Shown piece after piece: positions 11,265-22,460 of a stretch of DNA of 64,000 nucleotides. The notes beneath the pieces were generated by a model, which searched no databases, was not told the DNA's origin, and saw nothing but the letters and a program-made list of their open reading frames with translations. Source of the stretch: Cristatella mucedo. Its lineage: Eukaryota; Bryozoa; Phylactolaemata; Cristatellidae. Numbering within the stretch: position 1 is the stretch's first letter; each line of letters begins with the position of its first letter. A program made the position numbers and the translations under genes. The stretch spans positions 126,001-190,000 of the forward strand of contig WPIO01000219.1 in NCBI GenBank assembly GCA_009760855.2. The letters run 5' to 3'.

Positions 11265-12250
11265 TGCTATGTTTGTGTTTGCATGCCTGTGTAAATCCAT
11301 CTGTCATTTATGTCTGACAGGATTGCAATCCGTGACAAGCAGCAAACATTTCACCCAAAGAAATACAAGTAAAAGAAACTTATACAAAATGAATGCGAAA
11401 ATCATAGTAATGAATATATATTGCATTATATTGTATTACATGTTATATCAAGGAGCCTAGAATAAGTACCAAATCAAAGATACTGAAACTAGCAATTTAA
11501 ATTAGGAGCAACGTTTAGACCGATCGTCCAGTTGAATCGCCCATATAAGAGAATGCATTCGGGCTTCTAAGTAAAGCTGCGTGGAAGCATTTTCACAAAT
11601 AATCTTCAATCGCAAGAATTAACAGATGGTAATACTATACAATGATGGTGGAGCATGTGTAAGCAAGAGAGAGCTTGCAGCTAGGGCGTTGCTTTACAGA
11701 GAGCTTCTTTTAACTTCTGATAAGGGTAGAGCTTCTCCACTAGCTTTATTATATCTCTTTATTTAATTTGATAACTTGGACATCCAGACCCTGTTTGAGT
11801 CATTCACAACCCGAAAGTCATGACGCGTTGATAAATGCTGCCGATGACCAAGCAGCTCGTAGAGAGCTATTCATGATTCAGTGATTACCTCACTTCTTTT
11901 TACTATCATTACCCTCCCTCTTGCCATTGTTCCACCAAGCATAGCCTAGGTTATTCTGCATTGCCCGTTACAGTAAGCTCAGCTAATTCCTTGACCCTTC
12001 TAAGCCTCACTCACCATCCGACTCACCTGATTACCTAACGGCCTACACGTACGGTATTTGCATTTAGATGGTTACTAACAACCTGCAGCAAATCATAAGA
12101 AAATCTAGTCTCATCTAAAGGTCACAAGATATCGACCTAAATATTAGACCGTATTGTATCACTCTTGCTACCTCTTAGCATAATGTGGGCATTGCTTTCC
12201 AAAATTACTTGTCACAATTGAAAATGCTGCCTGCACTAGCAAATCCTTTG
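11265..12250. other. nothing recognised upstream of the L2 copy
   Basis: No ORF or family recognised. Part of the last 200 bp may be decayed L2 sequence 5' of the RT domain. Confidence 0.4.
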
Positions 12251-13980
12251 AGTCGTGACTCTCGGTGACTGCTGCCATGCATAACTAACATTATTAATAT
12301 GTCATTGGCCTCAGGTCATGTCCCAGAACCTTTCAAAAAAGCTGTAGTCAGGCCACTTCTCAAGAAAGCTACACTTGACCAAGAGAACTTGAGCAACTAC
12401 CGCCCAGTTTCCCTTCTACCGTTCCTATCAAAGACACTCGAACGGGTTGTGGCGGACCAGCTGAACTCCTATATCGAAACCTCACACCTTGCTAGTAACT
12501 TCCAGTCTGGCTTTAGAGCTAATTACTCCAAAGAGTCAGCATTGCTTTGGGTATACAACGACCTACTTAGGAATGCAGACATGGGTAGAGTGTCTCTGCT
12601 TGTTTTGCTTGATCTTTCGGCAGCTTTTGATACCATCGATCACAAAGTTCTTCTAGAGCGCCTCTCATCTCGCCTGGGCATCACTGGCACTGCTCTGCAG
12701 TGGTTGAGGTCCAATCTCAGTGGGAGACTCCAGAGTATTGACGTGAATGGACAAAGATCATTTGAAGTACCTCTTAACTATGGAGTACCTCAGGGCTCAG
12801 TGCTAGGTCCGGTTCTTTTCACGGTTTATACTCTCCCTCTTGCTGATGTGATTGCCAAGCACAATCTAGGCTTTCACTTTGATGCAGATGACACTCAGTT
12901 GTACCTTTGCTTTGATCCCTCCCAGCCTTCGAGCACCTCAAATTCTCTAAACTCACTAGCTGCATGCTTCGATGACATCCACACATGGATGGCAGCAAAT
13001 TTTCTAAAACTTAACGATGATAAAACTAACTTACTAGCTATGGGCAAACCTAGTGTGATTCAGAGATTGGAAAGGCTGACTCTCAAAATTGGCTCTGCCA
13101 GCATATCTCCAGTTGAATCAGCTCGAAATCTAGGTGACATATTCCAAAGCGACCTCTCGTTAGACGACCATATCAGCTTCACAGTCAAATCTGCCTATTT
13201 TCAGCTTCATAACATTGCTAAAATTCGGGCTTGTTTAGCTAAAGATACCACGTCCAAGTTGGTCCATGCATTCGTGACATCCCGTCTCGACTTCTGCAAC
13301 TCACTGCTCGCTGGCCTACCAGCATGTGCGATCAGGCGATTGCAGCTGGTGCAAAACTCTGCAGCTAGGCTTGTCTGTCGTGAGCTTCGCAGTTGCCATA
13401 TTACTCCACTTCTCGCCGACCTGCACTGGCTACCAGTCAAGAAACGGATTGACTTCAAGGTTTTGTCGCTCACTTTTAGGTCCCTTCATTCTATGGCTCC
13501 AGCCTATCTGTCAGATATACTACCCCATCAGGCCAAGCATCGTACCACCTGCTTTTCGGAATCCAACAGTCTAGAAACACCTCATACAAACCTTAAATCC
13601 TTTGGAGACCGTGCATTTAGTTCATATGCTCCCAAAGCCTGGAACTCCCTCCCGACCTGCGTCAGAACATCCCCTGACCTGACCACATTTATAAGGAACC
13701 TAAAAACACACCTATTTAGGACAGCATTTAGCAGGTCCCTGGGATTCGTCCTTGACGTGCTTATGAGTGCTGACACTGTGCATGCTGCCACTAACCACAT
13801 TTGCATACTGACCCTGTGCATGTCACCCCTAACCATGTTATTCAGTTCGTTTGTTTTTCTAGTATGATTTTACTTACCATTCCATTGCATTTCACTTTAC
13901 AGCAAATGTAAAGCGCCTAGAGAGAGATTAAGTTCTCTGAGGGTGCTTTATGAAGTGAATTATTATTATTGTTATTATTG
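12251..13980 (+). mobile_element. L2-clade LINE family A, longest open RT copy
   Basis: This is the most complete family A copy. It starts with a pre-RT segment ([10 protein letters not shown], 12269 on) and ends in the 3' hairpin and (ATT)n tail at ~13979. It contains the RT and C-terminal domain but no endonuclease, so it is 5'-truncated and cannot be autonomous. The 3' UTR has the duplicated 'gctgac(a/c)ctgtgcatg' motif common to the family. Flanking copies at 14.0 and 15.0 kb show repeated insertion of the family here. Confidence 0.95.
12299..13867 (+). CDS. L2 reverse transcriptase ORF2 fragment, active-site Tyr lost
   Basis: A 522-codon open frame for the RT and C-terminal region of an L2 ORF2 protein, which makes cDNA from LINE RNA at the nicked target. 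Domains in order: fingers ([19 protein letters not shown], ~residues 33-51), motif A ([12 protein letters not shown], ~104), [10 protein letters not shown] (~161), the catalytic box at ~197, then [15 protein letters not shown] and the C-terminal [20 protein letters not shown] block (~375). Two defects: the catalytic box reads FDADD where sister copies have FYADD, so the Tyr of Y-A-D-D is Asp; and the usual stop after [12 protein letters not shown] is changed from TGA to GGA at 13742, so the frame reads ~40 codons into the 3' UTR. The ATG at 12299 is internal, not a true start. Probably dead although open. Confidence 0.9.
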   Translation: MSLASGHVPEPFKKAVVRPLLKKATLDQENLSNYRPVSLLPFLSKTLERVVADQLNSYIETSHLASNFQSGFRANYSKESALLWVYNDLLRNADMGRVSLLVLLDLSAAFDTIDHKVLLERLSSRLGITGTALQWLRSNLSGRLQSIDVNGQRSFEVPLNYGVPQGSVLGPVLFTVYTLPLADVIAKHNLGFHFDADDTQLYLCFDPSQPSSTSNSLNSLAACFDDIHTWMAANFLKLNDDKTNLLAMGKPSVIQRLERLTLKIGSASISPVESARNLGDIFQSDLSLDDHISFTVKSAYFQLHNIAKIRACLAKDTTSKLVHAFVTSRLDFCNSLLAGLPACAIRRLQLVQNSAARLVCRELRSCHITPLLADLHWLPVKKRIDFKVLSLTFRSLHSMAPAYLSDILPHQAKHRTTCFSESNSLETPHTNLKSFGDRAFSSYAPKAWNSLPTCVRTSPDLTTFIRNLKTHLFRTAFSRSLGFVLDVLMSADTVHAATNHICILTLCMSPLTMLFSSFVFLV

Positions 13981-13999
13981 GTGGATGCCCTTTGCAGCT

Positions 14000-15010
14000 T
14001 GTCAGTGCCACAAAAAAGCAGCTTCTTGGATTGCCGTCTACAGCATAGCAACCACGGCAGCCTACTTTTCCGATCTTCATTGGCTCCCATTCAAGGTGGC
14101 AAATGACTTCTGCTTTCACTTCTTTGCGGAAGGCACCCAGCTGAATCTTTGCTTTGATCCCTCCCAGCCATCCAGCATGTCAATTTCCTCAATTTCCTTG
14201 CTGCATGTATTGATGACATCCACACAAGGATGGCAGCAAATTTTCTTTAATGGAAAAAACCAATATAGTAAGTATGGGCCAAGCAAGTGCGATTCTGAAA
14301 CTCGAAAGGCTGACGCTCACACTCAGCTCTGTCAGCATAGCCCCTGTTGAATCTGCACGAAATCTAGATGTCATGTTCCAATGTGACCTTTCGTTAGACG
14401 ACCACATCAGCTCCACGATCAAGTCTGCCTACTTTCTGCCACATAACATTTCTAAAATTCGGGCTTGTTTAGACAATGACACTACTTATAAGTTGGTCCA
14501 TGCATTTGTGACATGCCATCTTAAATTCTGCAACTCACTGAGTCCTTGTATACCGGCCTGTGCAATCAGGTGCTTACAGCTGGTGCAAAACTCTGCAGCT
14601 AGGCCTGTCTGTCGTGAGTGCTGCTGTTGCCACATCACATCACGTCTTGCCGACCATCAATCTCTACAAGTCAAGCAATGCATGAACTTCAAGGTTGTTT
14701 GCTCACTTTTAGGTCACTTCATTCTTTGGCTGCAGCCTACCTATCAGATCTACTCCCCCACCAGGCTAAACATCGTGTCAACTGCTTTTCGGAATCCAAC
14801 TGTTTACCTATACTTTGCACAAATCCTTTAGAGACCGTGCCTGTAGTTCGTATGCACCTAAAGTGTGGAACTCACTCGCGACTTGCGTCACATTTGTAAC
14901 AGCATTTTGTTGGTCACTGTGAATCAACCATTGTGTTCTTATGAGTGCTGGCACTGTTAATGCTGGTACTTGCAAGCTGACACTGCGTGTCACACCTAAA
15001 AACGTCATTC
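14000..15010 (+). mobile_element. decayed, internally scrambled L2 family A copy
   Basis: Plus-strand L2 pieces in broken frames. A segment encoding YFSDLHWLPFKV (C-terminal domain) at ~14060-14095 precedes the catalytic-box segment [20 protein letters not shown] at ~14112-14170, the reverse of the normal order. The rest follows in order at 14270-14830: SARNLDVMFQCDLSLDD, then KFCNSLSPCIPACAIR, then [14 protein letters not shown], with frameshifts near 14240 and 14700. The 3' hairpin is not evident before the next copy begins. Confidence 0.85.
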
Positions 15011-15014
15011 AATC

Positions 15015-16066
15015 CTGACTGTAACCCTAATTTCTGTAACTCGCCTTTTCCGGTCTACCGGACTGTGCAATAAGACATTTACAGTTATTGCAATACCCGG
15101 CAGCTAGGTTATCTCTCATTGGTGTAGCTGTTGCCATATCACACCACTTTTCGCCAATCTGCACTGGCTCCCAGGCAAGAAGCCATCGACTTCAAGGTTC
15201 TGTCACTCACTGCTACGTCCCTTCATTCTTTGCTCCAGCCTAACTATCACTTCTACGTCCCCACCGGGCTTAGTACCACCAGCGTTTAGGAATTTAACCT
15301 TTACCTGTACCTCCTACAATCCTCAATCCTTTGCTTACCGTACCTGTAATCTGCATTCCCCTAAAGTCTAGAACTCACTTCCAACTGGTGTCACGTCATC
15401 CCTTGACTTGACTAGATTTAAATAGAAACTAAAAACGAATCTATTTATCGCAGAATTCAGTGGGTCTATGCGATTCGTTCTTTGTGTGCTTCTCCGTGCT
15501 GACATTTTGTATGCTGCCACTAACCATATTCGCATGCTGAGCATGTACATATTACCTCTAACCATGTTATTCTTGTTGTTATTGAGCATGCTACCACTAA
15601 ACATTCAATCATGCTTGCTTTGCAGCCGGTGTAAGGTGCCTGTAAACAAATTACGTGTTTGAGCACACCATAACAAATGTATTGCTACTATTATTTTTTT
15701 AAAGACTGCACATAATAGATGACAAGTACTAGTGTGCATTGCTAATATTTCGGCAGAATCATTCGGCCCCGTGACTTGGTACGTTGTCTTTGAATACTTG
15801 CTTCATCAACATAGCCAGGAGCATGCTCAGGTAGGCCTGGCATTGATGCTAGCAGCAGCCGTTGGGTTTTTCACATGTTTCTTTTATGGCACCCCAAGAG
15901 AAGAACACAATGCTATCTTTTTATAACTGGATAAATATGCAAAAATATGTACTGATCCTAGTCAATTTGTTGGTGCTTCAAACTATTGTGCAGCACATGT
16001 AAGGCACTTAGAAAGAGATTGAGCTCTCTGAGGGTGCTTTATCAAGGGTATTATTATTATTGTGCA
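15015..16066 (+). mobile_element. decayed L2 family A copy with 3' end
   Basis: Starts in the C-terminal domain ('tgcactggctcccaggcaag' at ~15160) and continues through a frameshifted tail to the 3' UTR at 15470-15610 ('tgctgacattttgtatgctg'). A weak hairpin at 15630-15690 and a better one at 15995-16045 followed by (ATT)n suggest two overlapping 3' ends, or one copy interrupted by ~270 bp of unrelated sequence. Confidence 0.8.
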
Positions 16067-17095
16067 AAGCATCTATAGCATCTGATATCTACCAAAGTGC
16101 TGCTTCTAGATGAATGGGTCCACGGTCAATGATGCAGGCTGTGGAGTAGTATGCCCCTTTAGCTGAATATGTAAGCTAGAAATAGTGATGCAGAATCGAG
16201 CATACAAATGGAGTCGCAAAAAACTGACACCAAATTCAAACACTAGAGGTCTAACCAGCAGGCTGCTACTGCAGGTCGTTCAGTTATCACCAGAAGATCG
16301 ATGCTACTAGCTGATTTTTGGCATAATTAACTTAAATAATCATCGCCTTGGCCAAGAAGCAGTCTGAACAATAAGTTAACCTGTAGTGATATCAATTTTT
16401 CTTTTGCACAGCCAACAAAAAGAGCTTCATTTCCATTCGAGTGCTCTGCATATGCCATCAGGCTCTAGATTATGGTCTTGGTCGTTAACGGTGAAAAATC
16501 TCCCTGGTCCACCCTAGATTATCACAAATTGTCTGCATGCAGTTGCTGCACAGAGATTGGTAAAAAACTGAACGGGCGACTGCAAAAGCAAAAGACCTAG
16601 TCTCTTTGATACTTCCATGGACTTGTATTTTCTAGCCAATAAAAATAATCTCGGCTTAGTCAGCAGTCAAGGTGAAAAATAACTAATACAGCAGCTGCAC
16701 TGGTTAGTCAATTGACTACCATCTGCTGGTGCCTATTCTGGAAATCACTGCGAGCAAAGAAAGAGGCCTTCGATTTACGAACATGGCCGGTAGTGCCCAA
16801 GTCAGCTGCTAGCTCCCACATCAACCACTCACTCGTGCATCGGTCAGCACCTAACCTTTCTGAATAAGGGCCACTTCCTAGTTATTCTTGAAACGCACCG
16901 TCAGCCCAAACGAAGTCAGGATTTTAACTGGCATTGTCCGCAGCACATTTTCCTCAGGTAGATTCGTCAGCACTAGTTCCAGGCTGAACCTTGGCTTTAG
17001 AAGACCTGGAAATTCCATCCTGATATTCATGGGTAGCACGTAGGGCAGACGATCAAAACCTGCATGCATCTTTCCTTGAGGAGTCGGACTATCGT
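16067..17095. other. nothing recognised
   Basis: A minus-strand 75-codon ORF (17105-16878) has no recognisable domain. No repeat family identified. Confidence 0.4.
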
Positions 17096-17262
17096 GATAG
17101 TACACTAGGTAAGCAGCTGCAGTTGCTCTTCACGACCTCGGTCCCGAAGTCATGGGTTCGAATCCTGTAGGGGTGATTTTTCATTGCTGATACAAGCAGT
17201 GGTGGTAGCCTTTCAGGCTCTTCAGCCATACAAAAGGAGGCTGCTAAAAATCAGCTGGTAGA
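17096..17262 (+). repeat. SINE family 1, full length
   Basis: tRNA-derived head with A-box region 'actaggtaagcagctgcagt' and a clear B box 'gggttcgaatcctg' at ~17154-17167. The body 'acaagcagtggtggtagcc' and end 'aaggaggctgctaaaaatca' follow, matching the copies at 7.3, 45.7 and 52.3 kb. Confidence 0.9.
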
Positions 17263-17379
17263 TTTTAATCTCACTTTACTTGAGATTTACTTCACATATT
17301 CCCAAGGTCAGTTACTTCAGGACAGCTAGCACCTCATTGTATCTTCTCAACCTGTAGATGCTTGATTTATCCTTACTGC

Positions 17380-17413
17380 AAACACACACACACACACTTG
17401 CACAGAAACAGAT

Positions 17414-17456
<43 letters not shown>

Positions 17457-17470
17457 CACAGACACACACT
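17380..17470. repeat. (CA)n microsatellite
   Basis: CA-rich runs at 17381-17397 and 17420-17468. ORFs across it on both strands are artefacts. Confidence 0.95.
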
Positions 17471-17689
17471 GTGCTCTAATTATTTGGCAAAATAGTATCG
17501 ACCAAACCTTATATTCATCTTGTATTGAAGCTTCATTCATGCTAAAGCAACACGGCTCTCTTACAGCAGTGGCTAAAATGAAAGCACGGCTCATCCAGAC
17601 GAAAATGTTAGGAGGTTGGTAGCCTAGTTTCGGAGCCGATTCCAAAAATCACACCATCCACCCCGATCGGCTACGAAATAAACAAACAG

Positions 17690-17950
17690 TTCAATTGACA
17701 GACTAAACCTTATTGCACGACTCGTGGGTCTGAATAAGCCCAAGGACAAATGTGCTAACACAGTGCATGCTGCTACTAACCATATTTGCATGCTGACCCT
17801 GTGCATGTCACCTCTATGTTATCCTTGTTGTGATTGAGCATTCTATCAGAAACCATTCAACCATACTTCCTTAGCTGCATGTGTAAAATGCCTATAAAAA
17901 GACTTAAGTTCTTCATGAACCCTGTGCAAATGAATTAATGCTGCGATAAT
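17690..17950 (+). mobile_element. L2 family A 3' UTR fragment
   Basis: 'aacacagtgcatgctgctac' through 'gcatgctgaccctgtgcatg' and a decayed hairpin 'aatgcctataaaaagactta' with its partner at ~17890-17930. It lacks coding sequence. Confidence 0.8.
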
Positions 17951-19180
17951 TATTAATGCATTCAAATCATAGAAAACACTGTGTTACAAGAACTACAGTG
18001 GAAATGGAAGCATTGCATCGGCCTGAGTCCAGAGATTTTAGATATAGCAGAATACTTGCAGCAAGAACGGTAGGCGGTCTCGGGTTTCGAAGATGATTCA
18101 AGCTGCAATGACCATCCACCAGTAAAACAAACGAGTCCCTCTAACATCCGTGAACGTGGCATCACGATAATCATACAAACTGAATCTTGTGAAATTGTAA
18201 GAAACAGATATTCAAGCTTTTGGTGAAATAAACTACAGTTAGCGAAGGTATTCTTGGCAATTGCTTTCGGTAGACCACTGTGCAGCCTAAGGCGATGACC
18301 GGGATCGCTTAAGCCAACACCCCACCGAACTGCAGTCGATAAAAAGTACCATCTAGCTGGCTATAAGAGTATATCTACGTGGTAGCACAAAGGAAATCAG
18401 TTCTAGTTATTCTCTTACCTTGCTTAACCACCAGAAATACGCCACGACGAACGACCGCATAATTTGGGCAGAGGCCGATTAGGGAAAATCCCAGAGTTGC
18501 ATTTGTGTAATCCCGTGACCCGAAGTTGACAGGCTGTTGCCCCCAACAGACTTTCGCCTAAAGGTGGAAGAGGTAAATCTCTAGTTCCGATAAGGTTCAT
18601 TTTCACATGCCCCTCTTCTTTCTTTTTAACTACCGATTAACCGGAGCCGGAGGTCCTTACAGTGCTAACCTCGCCAGAATAAATGCTGTCTCTGCCTTAT
18701 CCTCGCGTGTTCTCGCCCGCATGGCCCTATTAATAGTGTATCTGCTGCGTACGTTACTACCGAGCTCTTCATTAGAATGAGGCGAGAATTTAGTTAATTT
18801 TGATGGTATACTGACTGTTTAGATTGCGATACGAGAATGCATACCCCAGCTCTGTACCTAAACGTCACAGCAGGTACTCGGCTGTGACCCTCCAGACTTT
18901 GACTAGCCAATTGGAACGCAGCGTTCGAGCAGCTAGACCCAAGCAACTAAGCTAGCCATAGGGAGGGCCGCCTTCCCGAGCCTCAGGTGACCGGTAGCCC
19001 TGGTTAGGGTTAACGTCTGCGAACTTGAGTTGATTATTCATCGTGATTGAGTGCGTTTGCATCCGAGAGCTGTCATTTACTGTTTTGCAAAACGTGCACG
19101 CTCACCTGCACAACATGATGCTCTAAGACTTGGATGTGCTAGGGCAGAGACCACACCATAATGGTGGCACAAGCTAAACC
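17951..19180. other. unassigned, moderately GC-rich
   Basis: No coding or repeat family recognised. Small minus-strand ORFs at 17962-18174 and 18424-18606 look like chance. Confidence 0.35.
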
Positions 19181-19181
19181 A

Positions 19182-20345
19182 AATGTATCTCCGTCAGTAA
19201 CTCAACAAAGTCATAAAGACCATGTGGGTGTTACGCAGGAGAGTTTTGTATAGCGCACTCACAGCCTAAGCGGCTTTCGGTACGCATTCGGTAGCCAACA
19301 GACTTCGTCTCATGCAACAAAGAGAAAGTGGGAAGCATAGCACAGTTAGGAGGGCAGTTGAGATAGTGAGTAGGATAGAAGTAGAAGTTTAGGACCTCTG
19401 AAAAAGATGTGCCATAGTCGGAAGTTGGGGAGTAGATGTCGTTGCGTAAGAATTGTGGAAGCGAGTTCCACAGTCTAGGAACTGCAGAGCTAAAGCTTAT
19501 GCCACCAACTGTCTTTAAGCGGAGGAATGGGACAGCTAATTTATTGTCTACACAGGACCTGAGGGCACGAACAGGCTGAAACTGATGCAGCAGTTCAGCT
19601 AGGTATGAAGGAGCCAAGCCGTGGCGGGCCTTGTGGGTCAGTGCAAGAACTTTGCTCTGTATCCTTTGCTGAACCGGCCACCATCCTAGCTCTTCCAGCA
19701 GAGGTGACACGTGCTCAAACCGCTGGGACTTGACGACCAGCCTTGCAGCCATATTCATAGTCAGCTGTAGTGGCATAATAGCTTTCTTTGGTAGCCCAGC
19801 CAAAAGGGAATTACAATAATCAAGCCGAGACAGAACTAAAGAGCTAGTTAAATTGTTTACAAGCCACTGTGGGAGACAGCTTCTAATCTTGGATAGGGAT
19901 CGGATGTGATGGCTAGCTGTAGAGGCAGTCTTCTGAATGAAGCTTTTGAAATTGAGGCAGCTGTCGAACACGACACCTACATTACGAGCACGTGGTGAAG
20001 GTCGCACAATAGCATCACCTATTAGAACAGTAAAGCCTTTTAATCCAGCCACACGCTTAGGTTGTCCTATGAGAAGCAGTTCGGTGTTATCGTCATTTAA
20101 TTTCAGGAAGTTTTCCGACATCCAGGATCGAATATCGGCAAGGCAAGCATTCAGTTTATCAGTTGCTGCAGCAGATTCCGACGGTTTAAATGACAAATAC
20201 AACTGAGTATCGTCAGCATAGAAGTGATATCCTATTCCACGGGCCTCAATCACTTTTCCCAGAGGTTGCGTATAAATGGAGAACAGCAAGGGAACAAGTA
20301 AAGACCCTTGACGGACTCCACAGGTGACCCTTCTCATGTCTGAGA
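19182..20345 (-). mobile_element. L2-clade LINE family B, best copy
   Basis: Minus-strand insertion of a second L2 family. The 3' end 'gagttactgacggagataca' lies at ~19182-19205. Family B copies elsewhere end in (ATTAC)n rather than (ATT)n. It is 5'-truncated just before the GVPQGS-like box. Related copies are at 28.9, 36.4, 53.6, 55.2 and 55.7 kb. Confidence 0.92.
19231..20337 (-). CDS. L2 family B reverse transcriptase fragment, YADD intact
   Basis: A 368-codon open frame covering the catalytic half of an L2 ORF2 reverse transcriptase. It begins in a degenerate [12 protein letters not shown] (normally [11 protein letters not shown]), then [17 protein letters not shown] with both catalytic Asp residues, [48 protein letters not shown] and the C-terminal [18 protein letters not shown]. 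The domestic stop is extended by a short tail after the conserved end. The frame is open over its whole length, more than any other family B copy here, so this insertion is fairly young. The RT N-terminus and endonuclease are absent, so it cannot move itself. Confidence 0.9.
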   Translation of the reverse strand: MRRVTCGVRQGSLLVPLLFSIYTQPLGKVIEARGIGYHFYADDTQLYLSFKPSESAAATDKLNACLADIRSWMSENFLKLNDDNTELLLIGQPKRVAGLKGFTVLIGDAIVRPSPRARNVGVVFDSCLNFKSFIQKTASTASHHIRSLSKIRSCLPQWLVNNLTSSLVLSRLDYCNSLLAGLPKKAIMPLQLTMNMAARLVVKSQRFEHVSPLLEELGWWPVQQRIQSKVLALTHKARHGLAPSYLAELLHQFQPVRALRSCVDNKLAVPFLRLKTVGGISFSSAVPRLWNSLPQFLRNDIYSPTSDYGTSFSEVLNFYFYPTHYLNCPPNCAMLPTFSLLHETKSVGYRMRTESRLGCECAIQNSPA

Positions 20346-21062
20346 CCTGATGAGTGTCAGTGGTTAGTTACTATTCCTGATTGTGCCTTTATAGCATTGT
20401 TTATTGCCGGCTGATACCGTGTAAAATGCTGCTGCCCTGAGATAGGAGCAGTCAGGATTGAAGAATCGAGGTATTGGAATTGCAGCTGCTGTGAGCTCTG
20501 GGCCACACAGTTGCTGGTGTAATACCTGGCCCTGTTGAACAGCCGTATTCTTCCTCTGCTGCTAGATGGACTTTTTAGCATTACGGATATGGACTCGATT
20601 TGCTAAGATATGAGCGCTCGTAGTCACTGCCGCTATTGCTGCTACTGTCAGAATAAGTGTTTGCATTGGTGCAGCACCTACAAAGTAACTAGCCTCACCA
20701 CAAGGTTCAAGGGTCATCGGTATATGCCGCCCGTCGGCTGCACCATTACGAGAGATGCCTTTGTTACCTAGTCCTGACCGGACGTGGAAGCCGCAAACCA
20801 CGTTTATAACAAGCTGGCCGACTGTGGTTTTAGTTAGAATACACCTAAAGCAGGATGTGAAGCTGAGATCCAGACCTAGGCAGAGCTTTTGTGAGACCAA
20901 AACGCCAGCCGGCGAACAGTGAGCCCTCAAGCAGTGATGTGTGGATAAACTCACGTCCAGGCACATAGCTACCGTTTTTCACGGCCCAGTGATTATGGAG
21001 CGATCAGAACCGTTTACTTACGCCAAGGAGTACGTCAGCAATGATCCAAACAAGTCTCTTAA
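20346..21062. other. unclassified repeat related to 26.75-27.25 kb
   Basis: In reverse complement, ~20590-20830 shares an ordered series of blocks with the reverse complement of ~26980-27220: 'tttgcgg(c/t)(t/c)cca', 'gaaccttgt', then 'gagcgctcata'. This looks like two old copies of one dispersed repeat. The minus-strand 134-codon ORF (20966-20562) is not conserved in the other copy, so coding is doubtful. Confidence 0.45.
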
Positions 21063-22460
21063 AAAACACTCTACAGCGCCCTGCTGGCCTTCGGCTAAAT
21101 TTTAGCACGAACAAGAGCTGTTCGGCAGCGGACAAGAACTCCTTTGTACTGGAGCAGTGAGCCAGAAAGGAGCACCAGTGCGGTTAGAGAGCGAGAGCTT
21201 AAGAGCAAGCCAGGGAGCTCTGAGACCAGCGGTGGCAATTCAGCCTTCAGAATTGGTCCGCTACCCGTGGGAGCTGCAGATTGATGTTGGCTGGCCTGTC
21301 AACCTCGCCTTCACTCTGTCCAAAAAAATAATCGTCTGGAACCTATTCGCCATTCAAGCAGGACAGTGGTGCCCTTCCAGTGGCCTAGTGGCGGTATTAA
21401 CTCCTTACCGTAATGGGTCAGGTGTCGGGCCCAATACCACTAAGCTCTTTCCCCATTGTCTCAGCTAAGTATTTAAGATTCGAGCGACACTCGCTCTTGG
21501 TCTCTTGGTCTTTTATCTTTTGCTCGACTCAGCGCCTCGACGCAGTCAGACTCGTTTCTCTGAATGCGAGGGAGGAGGGCGGCTGTTCGCCGGCGATTGA
21601 CGGAACAGGACGAGACAGCACTAGGAGAATTCGGTGGATTCCACCGAATACGGTCGTATTGCACCCGAGCAGGAATTTCATGTTTCTTTTGTGTTTTGTG
21701 TGTGACCGCTAGCACGTCGTTTTGGCATAAAGATTTGCCGGTGCGAGCTAGAAGTAGTTGGCGTGTGTGTGTGGAGTCCCATTTCTCCGGTTACGGTTCA
21801 GGCTCCGGTTCAGGCTCTGTCTATTTGGGTCGTTCCCCATTATAAAAATATAAAATAAATATGATTCATTTATATAGCGCCCCAAGAGAACTTAATCTCT
21901 ATTCAGGTGCTTCACAAATGCCTCGGGGCTCGAGCCCACGACCTCGGTCGTGGCGAGCACCTTAACCGCTAGACCAAACTCGGCAAGCGACCGAAGTATG
22001 CAAGTAGCGTAAGTGTGGTGACGTGTTTCTTCCGCAAGAGTGCTTGAGGTGACGTGTGTTGGCTCAGTTTTATCTCCACACTCCTCGCACGCTCTTAACA
22101 GCACCAGCACTCTTGCGGAGGGAATACTTCTCCACACTGAAGCTACTTATGTTTATAGTGGGGAACGACTCGAATAGACGGAGCCTGAACCGGAGCCTAA
22201 ATCCTAACCGGAGAACTAGGACTCCGTTTCCACCAGTGCGGCCGGAACACTCAGACGCGCAGCGACTTTGTGAGCTTGCGAATAAAGCTCAGTAAAATTC
22301 CCAGTTTTTGTGTCTCGCTTTCCAATTCACGCCGTGGACTCACGACCTTCTTTAGCAACGGTAAGCAGGTCGGCGCCAGAAACGCTCGTTTTGTGGCGGC
22401 CAGCTTATTGCGTGTAGGGGCTCACCGAACGGCATTAGGCTCTAGGCTACGCCGCTAGGT
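21063..22460 (+). repeat. LTR-like/promoter-like 1.4-kb repeat, copy 1
   Basis: Its first ~720 bp is closely similar, in opposite orientation, to 58656-57900. Features in order: 'ttggctaaattttag'-type start, a TATA-like 'tatttaag' at 21470-21477, a GC-rich leader, a minisatellite-derived part (21730-22240) broken by a SINE and partly inverted, then AATAAA at 22281-22286. This layout resembles an LTR (promoter, leader, poly(A) signal). A 'cggcgccagaaacg' at ~22372 could be a primer-binding site, but no gag or pol is adjacent. A solo LTR or a non-autonomous LTR element is my best guess. Confidence 0.5.
21845..21984 (-). repeat. SINE family 2 (tRNA head with L2-like 3' tail), copy 1
   Basis: In reverse complement the tRNA head has A box 'tggtctagcggttaaggt' and B box 'gggctcgagccc'. 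It is joined to 'gcgcctgaatagagattaag' and 'ttctcttggggcgct', the 3' hairpin of L2 family A, then an AT-rich tail. It is inserted in the LTR-like repeat. Confidence 0.9.

Noticed and set aside
11004-11460. Four overlapping 86-98 codon ORFs on both strands
   Set aside because: They are translations of CA/TA/TG microsatellites (Ile-Tyr, Cys-Val repeats).
13207-13836. Antisense ORFs inside L2 copies (also at 2206-2845, 37425-37697, 46990-47307, 57109-57345)
   Set aside because: They recur wherever L2 family A occurs and are shadows of the RT frame and 3' UTR, not separate genes.
19231-20337. Domesticated reverse transcriptase gene
   Set aside because: The frame is intact, but it is 5'-truncated, carries the family B 3' end and has many sister copies; a recent LINE insertion explains it.
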